Positions 1 to 13,267 of a DNA stretch of 64,000 bases are shown here, one piece after another. Under the pieces are notes generated by a model. That model saw only the letters and a list, made by a program, of their open reading frames with translations. It was not told the origin of the DNA and ran no database searches. Positions within the stretch are counted from its first letter, which is position 1. Every line of letters starts with the position of its first letter. Location: assembly GCF_001625305.1 (NCBI RefSeq), contig NW_017804243.1, positions 823,528 to 887,527 on the forward strand, given 5' to 3'. Position numbers and translations under genes: made by a program. The DNA is from Branchiostoma belcheri. Its lineage: Eukaryota; Chordata; Leptocardii; Amphioxiformes; Branchiostomatidae.

Positions 1-2278
1 TAAAGAATCAAAATGTAGCCAATCTTGTAATACAGTATAAACTACACATCACACCTTTGCATCATAACTAAATCTTCTCAGCTATCCAGGTGAGTAATAT
101 TTCCCACCAAATTCTATCATCTTCAACAGAAGATCACAAGGCCTGAAACCCCTGCCAAACCCTGGCTTGAGCCAGGTGAGGTTGTCAGCCCTGCATTATG
201 ACAGATGAGGAGGCCGTACATGTATGTAGCCTGTGTCTGCCTTCTGTTCATGACTTGTGATGTCAGAGTCTGGAGCTACTGATTTATAACCATTCTGGAT
301 GGTATGTTGGTTTCATCCAAATCTTATTATGCTGGGCAGGACTTCCATTCATGATATACATGTAGTTTTCTAGTAATATCACCAATTACATAGGGATAAG
401 AGATTGATAAAATCAAAAGTTCAATTGTATACATGATTGTGTAACATTTACCATCTTTACATACCTACCAAGTGTATATTATTTTGTAATCTCCAAGCAG
501 ATCCTATGGTAGAAAAGCAGAATCCACTGAAGTGGCTAATAGTTACTCCTTGGCCAATGGATACTGCCTGGCCACCGTAAGATCTGCTTGGAGATTACAT
601 CTTTGTTCAATATTGTAACAGGAGCATTAAAATTCAGTCAGTCAGAAAATAAAGCCTTGCTATCTAAAATGTAGGTATTGGCAAATATCGACCAGTGCAT
701 GTTTTTACATTAACCGATAATTGATAGTATGCAAAACTGCAGTTCCATGTATTATATACAAGTCATGTATATGTGATATATATATAAGAGGCTCTGATGC
801 TTGTAACTGATCTTTGAACCTTCAGAATGATACTAGCTGGTTGCCAGTCGCTGGCAGCTCGTGGAATAATGTCTGCCCTGTAGGCAGCAGACTTTGATTT
901 AATTCTGTCCACAAGTTACGCCATGTTGGCACCTGTATTCCTCTATAGGATGCCAGCTGATCAATCACTGCTAGGACAGAAAAACTAGGAGCTTGTCAAA
1001 AAGACAAGAAAATGGCTTAGAGGGGAACAAAGATTTAAAAAAAAACTAATCAATACTACAGGTATACGAAGAACACCAAATCTTAGAGTTAATGTAATTG
1101 TAACATTTGTAGATAAATATATTGTACAGCTAAATGTTACATGTACATGACATGTATGTGTACATGCACTTGAAAGATTTGGGGCTCATAAGAATTTGTT
1201 TGTTTGTTTTTATTTATTTATTTATTACGACCCCCATTAGAGTTTAAGCACTATTCTTCCTGGGGTTAACATGACATAATAAAATGAAACATAAATAACA
1301 AAGCTTGTACAATCAGTATTTTATGAAGATTACAAAATAATAACTTAAGGTAAATTCAAAATCAATAGGGGAGGTCAGAAATCAACAATGAAAAACACAA
1401 AATAATTGCAAAAAAAATAAAGAATTGCAAAACAAAAGAACATCATGGTGATGCTGTTTCACAGCAGTAGCAATGGTTAGTCAGTTCCAACAGACGAAAA
1501 CCATAGCTATTGTGTGGAAACTACAAACTGTTATCATGTATCACATAAGCCATGCACATTAGCTGCTAATGCATAAACTCAGCCATCTTCACTATAAGTA
1601 TTATATATGATAAAGGGGACCTCTTCTAATGTGCAATAATGGTGATTTCTAAATGTTTTCATGACTGAGTTAACTGCAAACAGCATTGTGTTTCAAACCT
1701 AAAACCACCTGCTTGGGGGTCCCTGTTCTCTCTTTTTTAATAGAAAAGATGAAAACATTTAAGAGCCAAGGATTGAAACGATCCTGGCCTGTGAGGCAGA
1801 AGTGATAAGGCATAAGGCTCGGAATCCCAGGTGATTGACACAAATTGCGGAAGAGTTCCCATCAGCCCCTGCAGGGCCTCCGTGTGATCAGGAAATGGAC
1901 GGGGTCAAGCAGCCAATCTCTGCCACTCTTCCTTTTATGGCCGCGTGGCTCCGAGCAGCCCACGCTTTTCTCTCACGGACTTCTCAAATACATTGTCTGT
2001 TTCACAGATTTCCCTTGAAAGATTATATTGGATCAAAACAAAATCTAATAGAAACTAGAGGTCGGAGATCTCATGTCTTCGTCAGAGGTACATCGTTCTA
2101 GAGAAATTAACATGCGTATTCTTCACTCTTTTTAATAATCAATTTGGTCTAAAGAACAAAAGAATCTCTGTACTATTTTTATGGTACAGAACACCCTGAA
2201 ACGGTTTGCCGCAGATTATACAGATGCGTCGTCACCCGTGTTAGCCCCCCCCCCACGTTATTTGAGTTTGGACTGTTA

Positions 2279-2646
2279 GGCCACACCAATTTAATTTGTT
2301 GGTTCTCGGATTTTTTCAGAAAAAATATGAAGCGACAGGGCGAAAAAAATAAAAACAGGTCTAGGCATCCTAATTATAGGCTTAAATGCTGCAAAATGAG
2401 CCATGAAGTCAACACAAAAGGCTGGGTTAGAATTTAAACATTGAATTTTGAACTTTTAATCAAACCACTGCATTGATAGATGGGAAAACTGTAACAACTT
2501 GGAAGAAAAGGACTTTCCTCAACTGTTGGGGGGCAAAACATGAGCATTTTTGAGTTGATTCAGGACCAGAATCAATTTTTTTTTTTGCAAATCAGAAAAA
2601 AACGAAGAGGCCAATCCGAGAACCAACAAATTAAATTGGTGTGGCC
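2279..2646. mobile_element. PIF/Harbinger-like MITE, copy 1
   Basis: Bounded by GGCCACACCAATTTAATTTG on the left and its inverted counterpart on the right, flanked on both sides by TTA (2276-2278 and 2647-2649). Non-coding and about 368 bp. Its interior shares a long sequence with copies 2 and 4, including a stretch near gaagcgacagg and one near caggaccagaatc. The TTA duplication and GGCC ends fit non-autonomous PIF/Harbinger elements. Confidence 0.8.
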
Positions 2647-3157
2647 TTAGTGGAAAAAAAACGTTCAAGAAATTCTTACTGTGTTGAAAGTGTCACGACA
2701 GCGCCGCAAAATATAATAAGAGAAGATGTTATAAAGGAAAGAATCAGAACAGGGTGACTACTGCTGTTTTGTTAATTTGTCTTTATGACAAATAGAAGAC
2801 TTGTTCCTTGTGTTCTTTGTGTCCTAACATTTGTACTTCTACAGTTAGTATATTCCAAATCTAGGCATCTCGTTTTTCGGCCCTTCGTGTTTTTATTGCG
2901 CGCTTGCCTTAAATTTAAGGTAATTAGATTTAAGGTCTCCAGTGGACGTCATCCATAGCAATTACTTGGTGTGGCCGTAGAAAATAACCTGACATATGTC
3001 CAACCTATCCTCCCCCTGCTGAAGTTATAGTACAATCCCTCAATGTAACGTCATTTGATCCCAACCCATTATGGGGTTCCCGGGCTATATCCAGCTGTCG
3101 GCTGTCTCCAAGCAGATGTAGGTGGGGGATTTCTAAACACAAAAGGTCCTATTACGG

Positions 3158-3535
3158 GGACATAACGACCTCCACGACTCTCATCTTTGAACTCAATCTT
3201 GGAGACCACGACAGTAATATGCCTATCAAATTTCATTAACTTCCATCCACACATACAAAAGATATCCTGCTCACAAGAAAAATTAACAAAATGCCCCCTG
3301 TAGCCACAACGAAACCCCCCACGAAGCTCAGTAACGAACTTAACCTTGGTCCCGACAATAGTAAGCACCACACCAAGAATTATAATCAACATTTTACAAA
3401 TACTTGAGTTATTTTGCTAACAAGCCACAGACACAAAAGGTGCACTAACGTGACGCACGGACCCCCCACGAAGCCGAAACTTGTACTTGACTTCGGCCTC
3501 AACAGCGGTAATATGCCTGCCAAAAATCATGGACG
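3158..3535. repeat. Three degenerate tandem copies, about 150 bp apart
   Basis: Copies near 3158, 3311 and 3458 share the motif order (C)CCACGA..CT, GAACT.AA.CTTGG, CGACAGTAATATGCCT, CAAATTTCAT. The middle one is most diverged. A 107-codon ORF on the minus strand runs across two of them and shows no family likeness. Confidence 0.5.
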
Positions 3536-4269
3536 TCGAATCATGCCTTCCAGAGTTATATCGCAAAATCCGCAGTTCCCCACACTCCGGCGAGACAATT
3601 TCATAGTCCTTCTGACGAAGACAATGAAATCAAAACAAAACAGTCTCAATCAAAGGTATTCAATGTAAGAAGGGACACCAAGTGTAAAGAGCCATCTAGC
3701 AGAAGACTCAATTACTGCAGCAGCAGTTCTTTGCTATATACCAGCATGTACATGTACACCAGAAAAAATAGCAAAATAGGCAATTTAAAGCAGGAACTAT
3801 TAGATTTCTTACCAAAGAATAAATTTTGCATAACAAACGTTATAAAAAAAACAAATTTTCTGCATTTTCTGTCGGTTGCACAATTTTGCTCTTCCTAAAT
3901 TGTATATAAGCATAATATATAAGGGTTCGTTGAAAATTTTCATATTCTAAAATTGTTAAAACTCTGCAATTGACAGACACATCTAGAATTTTTCCTTGTT
4001 TCCGATTGACTTCTTTAACAATGTTAATCCAACCATTCTTAACTGTTCTAGATTTACATGAGCTGCTTATCTGCTACGCTGGCCTTGTATGAGAGAATCA
4101 CACTCAGGATACTTAAACATTGATGTAACAGCAGACATCTCAACATTGGACAGGATGTGATCCAGGGGAAACCCTTTGTGAGAGACACATGCAGATATCT
4201 AAAGGAAGTCACAAAAAGATATAAGCATTGTCTTCAGGGATTAGCCCCAACATCAGTTTCCTTTTCTGT

Positions 4270-4640
4270 CTGGTTGAATAGATGTCAGGGATCGAAATAC
4301 TTTTTCCTGCATATCTACACTGGTGCAGGCAACCTTCAAAATTACATGTACCTATGGCAGACAAGTTTAACATGCATCGTTTTTTTTTTGCCTTTTAGTT
4401 CTAATCATCAAAAAACTGAAAAATGTGACTGGTATTACCAAAGTTCTCAATTGTCTTTAATGATGGTACTTTAACGATGCAAGGTGGTTTTTGACCACCA
4501 CTGGTCATAATGTTCCAACAGTGTCTGGAGCTGGTTATGTCATGGTGCAGGTTAGGTGTAGGTAGACATCAGAAATGCCTAGTACACAGTTCCAATTTTA
4601 CCTTTACTATTCTGCATGTGCAGGTATTTCAAGCCCAGAT
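4270..4640 (+). repeat. Dispersed GTGCAGG element, copy 1
   Basis: The blocks aaatactttttcctgcatat, ctggtgcaggcaac, gtgcaggttaggtg, agacatcagaaat and ccaattttacc occur in the same order, inverted, at 60910-61210. Non-coding. Confidence 0.5.
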
Positions 4641-5777
4641 GTCAAAGTGTCTTGAAAAACTGGTATCTTTGGAGAGTGTTGATCAAGAAGAAAGAACGTA
4701 GGGATCAATTTAACATGAGATGAAAGTTCACAGGCTGCAGACGTAATCCTTTGCCGTCCAATCACATGCCCTCTTCAAAGGCGGACCTTCCACATTCTGA
4801 CACCAAATTTGTACTTGTGTGTACTCTTAAGCTTAAGTAATTGTGTTCCATGCGAAGACTCGTGATATTGATAGCATAGCTGACGTATGAAGACTTTGTA
4901 CCACCTTGCTCTCTGCGCCTTGATAAATGTATTTAATATCACAAGAAACGAAACATGTCGTGTGCTTCTCTGGGTACTCAGTCAACGTTGATATGATGTA
5001 CTGCTGCAAAGTAATGGTCCATCCAAGTTAAAAACTGACAGACAAATTTCACACAGCAGTGAGCCTGGACTTGAGGACAGTGACCCAACTACAGCATCAG
5101 CATGGAGAATACTAAAACTTCTCTAAATATTAGATGACTGACTGAATCAGACTATCAATAAGGCTTTGATGCTCTTACATAATATAGACATTTTAAACCT
5201 TGCCATGTTTTACTTTAGATTAAAGAGAGCCAAAACTTCATCTTAACAAAAAGCCCATTTGTATACTGGTAAGTGAGATGTTCAAACTCTAATCACGCGA
5301 GTTTGCCTTGACGATGTACCAGTGTTCCTAATAAAAAAAGGATAAAGACATGTCCCTAGAGTGATTATATCAAGTTTTCAGTACTCTTGCCTTACAAAGT
5401 GATTGCAGTCTATATGAGGTCACCGAAAGGCCCGAATCGCAATTAGAGTCACCCACCCCAGGAAATATTTGACCTTGGTAACTTCCAAACGAGCTGAACT
5501 CTTCGGTTCAAGGTGACAAGGACTTCTGTGGGAGCATTCTCTTCTGAATGACATGTGCCCTTAATATAGGAGGTGGCATGTCGAAGATAATAACTTTCTG
5601 TAAAGAATGAATGAAGTCATCATCTTCCGTCCCTGCTGGCACATTCTGAATTTTAATCTTAAAGTTGTTGCCAAAAGATTTCAAACAATATGGAGGGACA
5701 GCAACAGCCATTACCAGCCGTCATGCAGAAACTGCTGGAAGGAGCAGAAATTTCAGCTAACTGTACTTTTTAAATTA

Positions 5778-6149
5778 GGCCACACCAATTTAATTTGTTG
5801 GTTCTCGGATTCGCCTCTTCGTTTTTTTCTGATTTGCAAAAAAAAAAATTGATTCTGGTCCTGAATCAACTGAAAAATGCTCATATTTTGCCCCCAACAG
5901 TTGAGGAAAGTCATTTTCTTCCTAGTTGTTACAGTTTTCCCATCTAACATTGCAGTGGTTTGATTAAAAGTTCAAAATTCAATGTTTAAATTTTAACCCA
6001 GCCTTTTGTGTTAACTTCATGGCTCATTTTGTAGCATTTAAGCCTATAATAGGATGCCTAGACCTGTTTTTATTTTTATTTTTTTCCCCCTGTCGCTTCA
6101 TATTTTTTCTGAAAAAATCCAAGAACCAACAAATTCAATTGGTGTGGCC
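5778..6149. mobile_element. PIF/Harbinger-like MITE, copy 2
   Basis: Same family as copy 1 but inserted in the opposite orientation. The inverted ends are clear and flanked by TTA on both sides (5775-5777, 6150-6152). Confidence 0.8.
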
Positions 6150-6624
6150 TTAGTGGACCAACTCTCGTGGCATGTAATCTGTTTATTTGGCCAATTTCTA
6201 CTCTTTTCAGCCGTTTCTAAAGCCTAGAAGAGGCTACAGCCAGGCATTTCCTTCTAACAAAGACACAAATAATATTAAAAAAAAACTGCTAAGGTTTCAG
6301 GCCTCCCCCGGCATATTTGTCCGTTTTTTATTATTTGATTATGTATTTTGTTGTATATCTGTTGTGCAAATAAACAAATCAAATCCCAATCTGTTCAAAT
6401 GACTTGTTCTCATTGAGAGCACCATTTTGCACACTGTGAAACAAGCCTTAACAGCCAGACAAGTTTGCTGGAATATATTTTCTGATTTGAGCTCTACTAA
6501 TGACAGCCCTGACCTTCCCCTGGTCATAAATCGTTAGATGATATCATGTCAGATTAGCAGTCTTATCACATCCTCACTTGCAGTTTCTCTAACGATCATG
6601 GCAGGGGGACATAAGAGTTGTCAA

Positions 6625-7019
6625 GCCTACACCAATTCACTTTCTTGGTTTTTTGGACTGGTTTTTATTTTAGATTTGAAAAAAAAAACTACATGTATAC
6701 CAGTCAGGTTCTGAATCAACCACAAAATGGTGAAATCTTATAGCACCAAACAGTTGAAGTCCTTTTCTTCTTACAATGTAGTTGTTGCAGTTAGTTTCAT
6801 TTATCAATGCAGTAATTTGACTAAAAATGCATTGTTTGAATTATAAAAAAGCCTAGTATGTTGACTTTGGTATGCCTCCTACACTGTACATTTGTATGGT
6901 AACATTTGGTGGCTATAATACAGGGTGACTAAGCCTGTTTTTCTTTTTCATTTTCTTCTTCCACCCACTGTCGATTTCCTGCAAAAAGCCAAGAGCCAAC
7001 AAATGAAATTGGTATGGCC
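6625..7019. mobile_element. PIF/Harbinger-like MITE, copy 3 (old, divergent)
   Basis: The ends read GCCTACACCAATTCACTTTC and a matching inverted GAAATTGGTATGGCC. The interior keeps the order of landmarks seen in copy 2 (ttctgaatcaac, cagttgaa, atcaatgcagta, cctagta) with many substitutions. No clear target duplication remains. Confidence 0.68.
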
Positions 7020-7139
7020 TAGTGCATATTAACGTCTTCCACGGGAGTGACCACACCCAGTGTACTAGTTTAGAAAAAGGATACATATAAATGTAAAGGA
7101 ACAACATAATCCCTGTAAAAAAAGTCCCTGGTAGGCCCC

Positions 7140-7575
7140 TCTGATGTGTCTTTGGGAAAGATGCTTTACACCTATTCTCTCTCAGGTGAAAATGACTTGT
7201 ACCTAGCTTCTGTTAAAGACAGATGGGATGTAAAGCCACAGCCTGACTAAATCACGCTCCTGGCGGCCGCCGCCCTAAGGTTGCCACCCCCCATGGGGTG
7301 GGGGTCATTGACCTCCGGCTGAAAGAGCTTGTGTAACACAGGCTAGTAAAGCCAGAGGTCCCCCTTTTAGGAGAGCCACACCTCGAGCATGTTAAAATCT
7401 TACGGCACTTATTGAAAAGAGTAGAGTAGGTTTCTTTCCCAGTGTGAGTGGTCCCAACCTTACAGTCCGGGCTTCCGGAGCATGTACATAGTGTACAAAT
7501 CCACACCAGCTGTGTTACGCCTACAGGCGGTGTGCTGGTTATGCAAAACAAACAAACAAAGAAATGAAGTAAAGG
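7140..7575 (+). mobile_element. tRNA-derived SINE, 5'-truncated or rearranged copy
   Basis: The tRNA-like head is missing. The body (tctttgggaaagatgcttta, caggtgaaaatga) and the tail (cacctcgagcatgtt, cccagtgtgagtg, tatgcaaaacaaac) follow the order of the full copy at 44885. Between body and tail lies a GC-rich stretch (about 7250-7320) that the full copy lacks. Confidence 0.6.
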
Positions 7576-8534
7576 GCATGGCAACAGACGGGAGGGGAGC
7601 ATAGAAAGGTGCATGTCTTGCCTCTGTCCACTTGGGAAATGAGGGTTATGAAATATTGAAAGGACAATTTGTCATCCGCAACAGGACTTGCTTTGTATAC
7701 ACGGAGATGTGCTATTGTCCTTTTCACACTGAAGGTGACAGCAGAAGAGAGAGACTTGTGTATTTTCTTTCATGAATAATTAGTTTACATATATGGTAAG
7801 TCTAGGAAATGGTACTGGTAGCTTAAAACCAGTAGTCAGCTTGTTTCTTTATTACATTGACTGTATCACTGTCACATATAGTTTAAAAGCCTGCCTGTCA
7901 ACTTAGATACTTTCAGAGTTGGCTGCTGGACTTCTAGGCACTTCAGTAAGGAAAATTGGGTTTTTGTTACATCTACTTTGTACTTCTTCATCCCTAGAAT
8001 TCATCCCGCAGAGTGTGTGAAAAGATACACATCAGCTAGCCAGAGAAAACTTGTTTCACAAATTTAAAGCTCTGTGAAATTACTTTTTCCACTCCAAAAT
8101 TGCTAATATTCAGTCTTGCCAATTTAAAAAGCATTTTACAGTACATTAAGCCACCAGCATTACAAGTCTAGACACTGAATGAACCAGCATGAACTGAATG
8201 AACCAGCATGGCCTGAAGCCATAGTACCGGCGCTTTCATCCATGAAGGTTAAAGCTATACTTGAGCTTCGCTAGCAGCCTGCTACAGGATTGGATACCTG
8301 ACAAAATCCGTTCTCTATTACAGACCTTCAATAAAGTAACTGTTAATCCTATGTAACTCACATGCAATGTGATGTAAAGGCATACATAAGAACTTTTCAA
8401 GCTAGTTGGACTTGGGATAATTATTTATTAAAAGGCGTATAGAAGCATAGGCTGTTGAATATGACCTTTCAAACTTGTCTGGAAAAACATTGCTGCACAA
8501 AACCCTATGTTATATAAACACCTCAAAATAATTT

Positions 8535-9095
8535 CCCACAGACTAGAAAAAACTGCCTATATGAGTTGACCAAAATGTATGAACTATGCCTAAATATCAC
8601 AACAAACAAAATCTATAATCAACTTGATTTCATTAAAAAGAAAAAGTTTTCCAGGACTAAGGTTGTAGTCGAAGCAACAGTTTCATCACCAAAGACAACC
8701 GCGTGCCAAAATTTGAGGTAAAAAGTAAAGTAGTCATCCTCAACTGAGAAGTAAAGCATTTGGCTTTGCACAACCCCAATGTATATTGAAGACCAAAATG
8801 AGCCCCAATGTATATTAATACTAGAAGAGAAATTTTTTTCCACAAACTAGAAACTGTATATTCATGTTGAACAAAAAAATCAGCTCTGCATCAATACAAA
8901 AATCCGAGGTAAGAAAGTAAAGTAGTCGGTAAGCTGTGCATCGATACAGAAGCTGAACTCAACCTTATTTCAGTAAAAAGAAAGAAGCTTTCCAGGACTA
9001 AAGAAGTTGTAGTCACAGCAATAGTTTCAGCACCGAGGACAACAACCCGGAGGTAAAAGTGTAAAGCAGCCATCCCCAATTGAGGTAATGTAGCT
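8535..9095. repeat. Tandem duplication, unit about 300-340 bp
   Basis: Both halves carry the order cccaca.actagaaa, aaaaagaaa, ttccaggacta, gttgtagtc, agcaa.agtttca, caac, gaggtaaaa and agtaaag. They are clearly diverged. Confidence 0.6.
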
Positions 9096-9159
9096 TGTAG
9101 AAAAATGCAGCTTTGGTACAGCTCTTCTCAATATGTGTGCTGGGTTCTTTTACTTGTAG

Positions 9160-9392
9160 AGGTTTAGCACTTGAGGCTTATGCCTAAAGCCCCCTCAAAC
9201 ATGGGACCTTTGCTTTATGTCCCAGAAGATGTCACTAACTGAACCTAGGTACTCACTTTCACCTGAGTCAAGTGAACAACTGGGTGTTAAGTATCTTTCC
9301 CAAGGATACAACATTGGGGTCTGCCCGGGATTTGAACCCAGAACCTTCAGATTCTGAGTCAACAACCATAACCACAAGGCCATCTAAAGCAC
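9160..9392 (-). mobile_element. tRNA-derived SINE, minus strand
   Basis: Read on the minus strand it has a box-A-like TGGCCTTGTGGTTA, a box-B-like GGGTTCAAATCCCGG, then the body ATGTTGTATCCTTGGGAAAG and CAGGTGAAAGTGAGTACC. These are the split RNA polymerase III promoter motifs of a tRNA-related SINE. The far tail of the full copy is absent. Confidence 0.75.
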
Positions 9393-12300
9393 ATGAATTA
9401 ATCTCTACGTTCAATATGTACTGGACAGGGAAGCTGCCTGCCCCATTTGCAGCTGTAATCTCAATAATCAGAATGGGAAATCTGAGTCTGCAATCTCTGG
9501 AGTTGATTGAGATTGAGATTGAGTTAAGGCCACAGTTTCTTATCACCTAAGTTGAAATGGGGATTGACCTGATTGAGACAGTGGGGGAAAGATAGCCCCA
9601 TAGGAAGGGCTTTGAAGATTGCAAACATTACGACAGCAGAATAAAAACTATGTTTGTGTAAAAGAACCAAAGAAGACCTGACAAAATTCTGTAAATTAAA
9701 TCAAACTCCTGCATCCCCTACTTTGTGTGTCCGCAATATGTCCATACAATTTGGTTGCAAATCTGTCATTACATTTCAGAAATAATATATTGTTTTTTTT
9801 TCATGTATCTTTCTCTTCTTCCTCTCCTTCTCCTGCCAGTTTGTTAAATGGATTCTACATCTTCATTTTGGGGCCAAATGACCTGAAATTTGGTATGGAG
9901 TAGAATGGGCAAATACCCTTTCCAGCAAATATCCTACTTTTACACAAGTGTGAGTTTGGGACAGCCCACTTTTTATGGTGAGATGGACTGAAATATGCTG
10001 TATTTGCTACTGAGCAAATGTCAGCCTTTCTAGTTGGTTAAAGCATTCAAAGTTCAACAAATTGCACTGCAAATCTTTCAAAAATGTATCTGACAGCATC
10101 TGCTCAGTGAACTACTGGCACATTCGGGGTCATTCAGACAGCTCCGTGCTCCATGCATATCTAAGTGCCGGGGAGATATACTGCAGATGCAACACGGATT
10201 TGCCTCCAGAGAATTTGCTCATGAATGCAGTCTGAAAGTGCCATGCATCAACGTCTATGGCAGATATTGTAAAGACTAAGTGCACTTCTAATATGGCCTC
10301 AAAAGAAAATAAAATAGACCGGAAGTCATGACAAAAGCCATGTGTGAGATCTCAGCCTGAATGTGTTTGGGCTTGGGTGGAAGGAATAATTGACCACAAA
10401 AAAGCAAACAATGAATCAACAAACAAGGAATCAAAGATCTCTTTAAGATATTAAGAATTTTTAAAATAATCTTGTCTTTTTAATCATAATCATGAATTTC
10501 TAGCTGATTCTGTCCCACTGAAGCAAGAGGCATCCATGTAACTGGAAAAGGAAAACATGAAATAACCCTTTCTGGAACCTTTCTAGGACCGTTGACCTAA
10601 CTTCCTGTTGGTGTGCCCAAAATGTCTAACATGTGTAACCAATCAAACACAGAGACACAATGTCTGAAAACAAAACCTCCAGACAAGGAGGTAACAAGCC
10701 AAGAAGAGTGAATCATCAACAATAAGGGGTGTAACATTTGGCATTTCCTCTAGTAATATTTTATGGTTTGTGTCGCTACAATGCTATTTCTAGTGTTCTG
10801 CACAATTGCTCCTTTTTGCAACATATCATCAAAATTTATGACAAGATAAGAGGTGAATGTCAGTCTCCAATATTGCTTCAATATCAACCTATCAAATTTG
10901 TGAGACTGATATTACATCCAATAAAAGGCAAACTATAATTTCAGCTACATGTTGATCAAAAGACTGAACATGCTTGGTGACTATTAATCAAAAGGCTTTT
11001 GAATGACAGTTACGCTATTTCAGTTCAATATCATGTTTCATAGATTTTCCTCAGTATATAGAATTAGCCATTTCTGAATAACTGTCAACACTGAATATTA
11101 ACTTACTTCTTTGAATCAGATATTCTAACTCATCGCAGAAAATTTACCAAACCTCATGCATAAACTATGAAAAGCAACCTTATGGAAATTCTTGTACGCA
11201 TATACAATTAGATTTTGCTCCTGGTACATGTACACTCTAGCTTCAAGCAAGTATGGTTGAAGGTATCACTTTGTATAAATCATGATTTCATGAAAAATGA
11301 GTCAATGCCTCAAGTTATTCCAGACATCACGGGACCAGACTTCAGGGCTCTACACTGAAGAACATTGTACAACTCCCATGATAAGATGAATACTAGTCTG
11401 CCTCATTTTGTGTGGTGTCACAATCTGCGTAAACATCTATATTCAACTGGGAACTACAGACTGTACAGTTACTGTACTCTACAACTGTACAGATTGAAGT
11501 GGATCTGGCAAATATGTATTTATGGAACCTGGAGTAGAGATATAGTTTGAACTCCTGCATTTCTCTAGATTCGTTTTGTGGAGACATACGTCAATGGCCA
11601 GCTATCTTGCATGTACTATCATGCACACAAGGTACTGATTCAGTCTGAAAGGATTTTATCTCAACATTTTCCCTACAAGATAAGAATTGTCCCCAGCAGT
11701 TCCCACTTCACGCATCTCAAGCAGCTTATGGGTGGTACACTCCGAAAAGCATTCTTATTTTATCACCCCCTGAAAAATTTATACCTTCCCAGGCAGGCTG
11801 ACGCCAGGCCTGAAATTAAGTCCCGTCATTACGGGCCGCCGCGCCGAGGGATTGCCTTTTATTACAGACATTCCTTGATTCACTTCCTCATAATGTGATA
11901 AAATACATGTACGCTGCGATTCGCTTCATTGTGAAAACCAGAGACTAAGCAATTTGATGCAGTGTGGAGCGGCGACAGTGGCGGTTCGGGCTAGCTGGGC
12001 CGGCTTGCCGTCCTCCGACTTGCATGTCCAAGTGGTGTGCCTGGCTGCAGATATTGATTAGTATTGATCGCCGTGTGCCTGGAATTTCCCTCCTAAACAA
12101 GCGCCACTGGCAAAGAACATGGGACGGAGGCTAACAAGCTCAGCAGCCCCCCTCCCCTTTCACTTCATTGATTCGGAATCCTTAAATAGTTTGCCATTGA
12201 TCAACTCTAAGTCCTTGTTCAGTTTTCTTGTTTATCACGATTATACATGGGTCATTACAGCAGTCTGATTGGTCATTGCGGGTAAAATATCGACATGTGG

Positions 12301-12672
12301 AAATTGGTCTTCAGAAGGTGGAAATCAATGGAGGACATGCTCAGAAACCAGGGGACAAAAAGGTCACGTAATCGCTCCCAGTAGCCCTTCTTCTCTGATG
12401 AAAGTTCTGCCGATAATCTATCATCGTTTTCTACAGGAGCCTTCTCGTGATGCCATGTCAACACACGGGACAAAGCAGTGGGTACGCAACCTGCTACCAA
12501 GAAAGCATTAAAGTCATGAAAAATCGCCGTCTAAGATGTCCTTTAAACTCAAATGGCAACAGTTTTTATGTAATGGAGATTTACAGCATGGGGCCATATG
12601 GGACAACGTGCCCTGTCGAAGAATATTACTTCACAGGCAGACGGTTGGAATGAACGGGGGGAAAATATGTGG

Positions 12673-13205
12673 CAGAAGGACTTTAAAATCTGTCAACGGC
12701 TTCTCTGGGGACAACCACCTTGTCTGCACTTTCCAATCTTCCAACTTTATGGCACTTTCTGAGGCAACAATGTCATGCAATAAAAGGGGGAAGCTTTGCT
12801 ACATACATTGTACACCTGTCAGAATATAATTAGCATTTCCAAAATCAGAAGGACTTTAAAATCTGTCAACGGCTTCTCTGGGGACAACTGCCTTGTCTGC
12901 ACTTTCCAATCTTCCAACTTTATGGCGCTTTCTGAGGCAACAATGTCATGCAATAAAAGCGGGAAGATTTGCTACAAACATGTGCAATATGTTCACATGT
13001 ACAAATGTCAATAATATTAGCATTTCAAAAATCAGAAGGACTTTAAAATCTGTCAACGGCTTCTCTGGGGACAACCACCTTGTCTGCACTTTCCAATCTT
13101 CCAACTTTATGGCTCTTTCTGAGTCAAAAATGTCATGCAATAAAAGGGGGAAGCCTTGTAATGTACATGTTTACCTGTCAAGGATAATATTAGCATTTTC
13201 AAAAT
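12673..13205. repeat. Triple tandem repeat, unit 173-187 bp
   Basis: Three copies starting at 12673, 12846 and 13033 with cagaaggactttaaaatctg, ggcttctctggggacaac and ccaacttta are over 90% alike by eye. The unit stays partly open in one frame, but this looks like duplication and not a protein. Confidence 0.85.
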
Positions 13206-13267
13206 TATAAATGATATCTTTTTATCCTTCTGGGTATATCAAGGTAACAGGCCCATGCAACAACACT

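Noticed and set aside
1755..1830. tRNA-like stretch on the minus strand (gccttatcacttctgcctca, then a weak box B)
   Set aside because: No acceptor stem or convincing box A could be paired by eye; at most a tRNA or SINE remnant.
2955..2976. Lone ttggtgtggcc, like a MITE end
   Set aside because: Only about 11 bases match and no partner end lies at the right distance.
3069..3392. 107-codon minus-strand ORF with a hydrophobic start
   Set aside because: Crosses two copies of a degenerate tandem repeat and resembles no protein family I know.
12893..13210. Repeated ORF reading SVNGFSGDN
   Set aside because: Product of the triple tandem repeat; the frame shifts between units.
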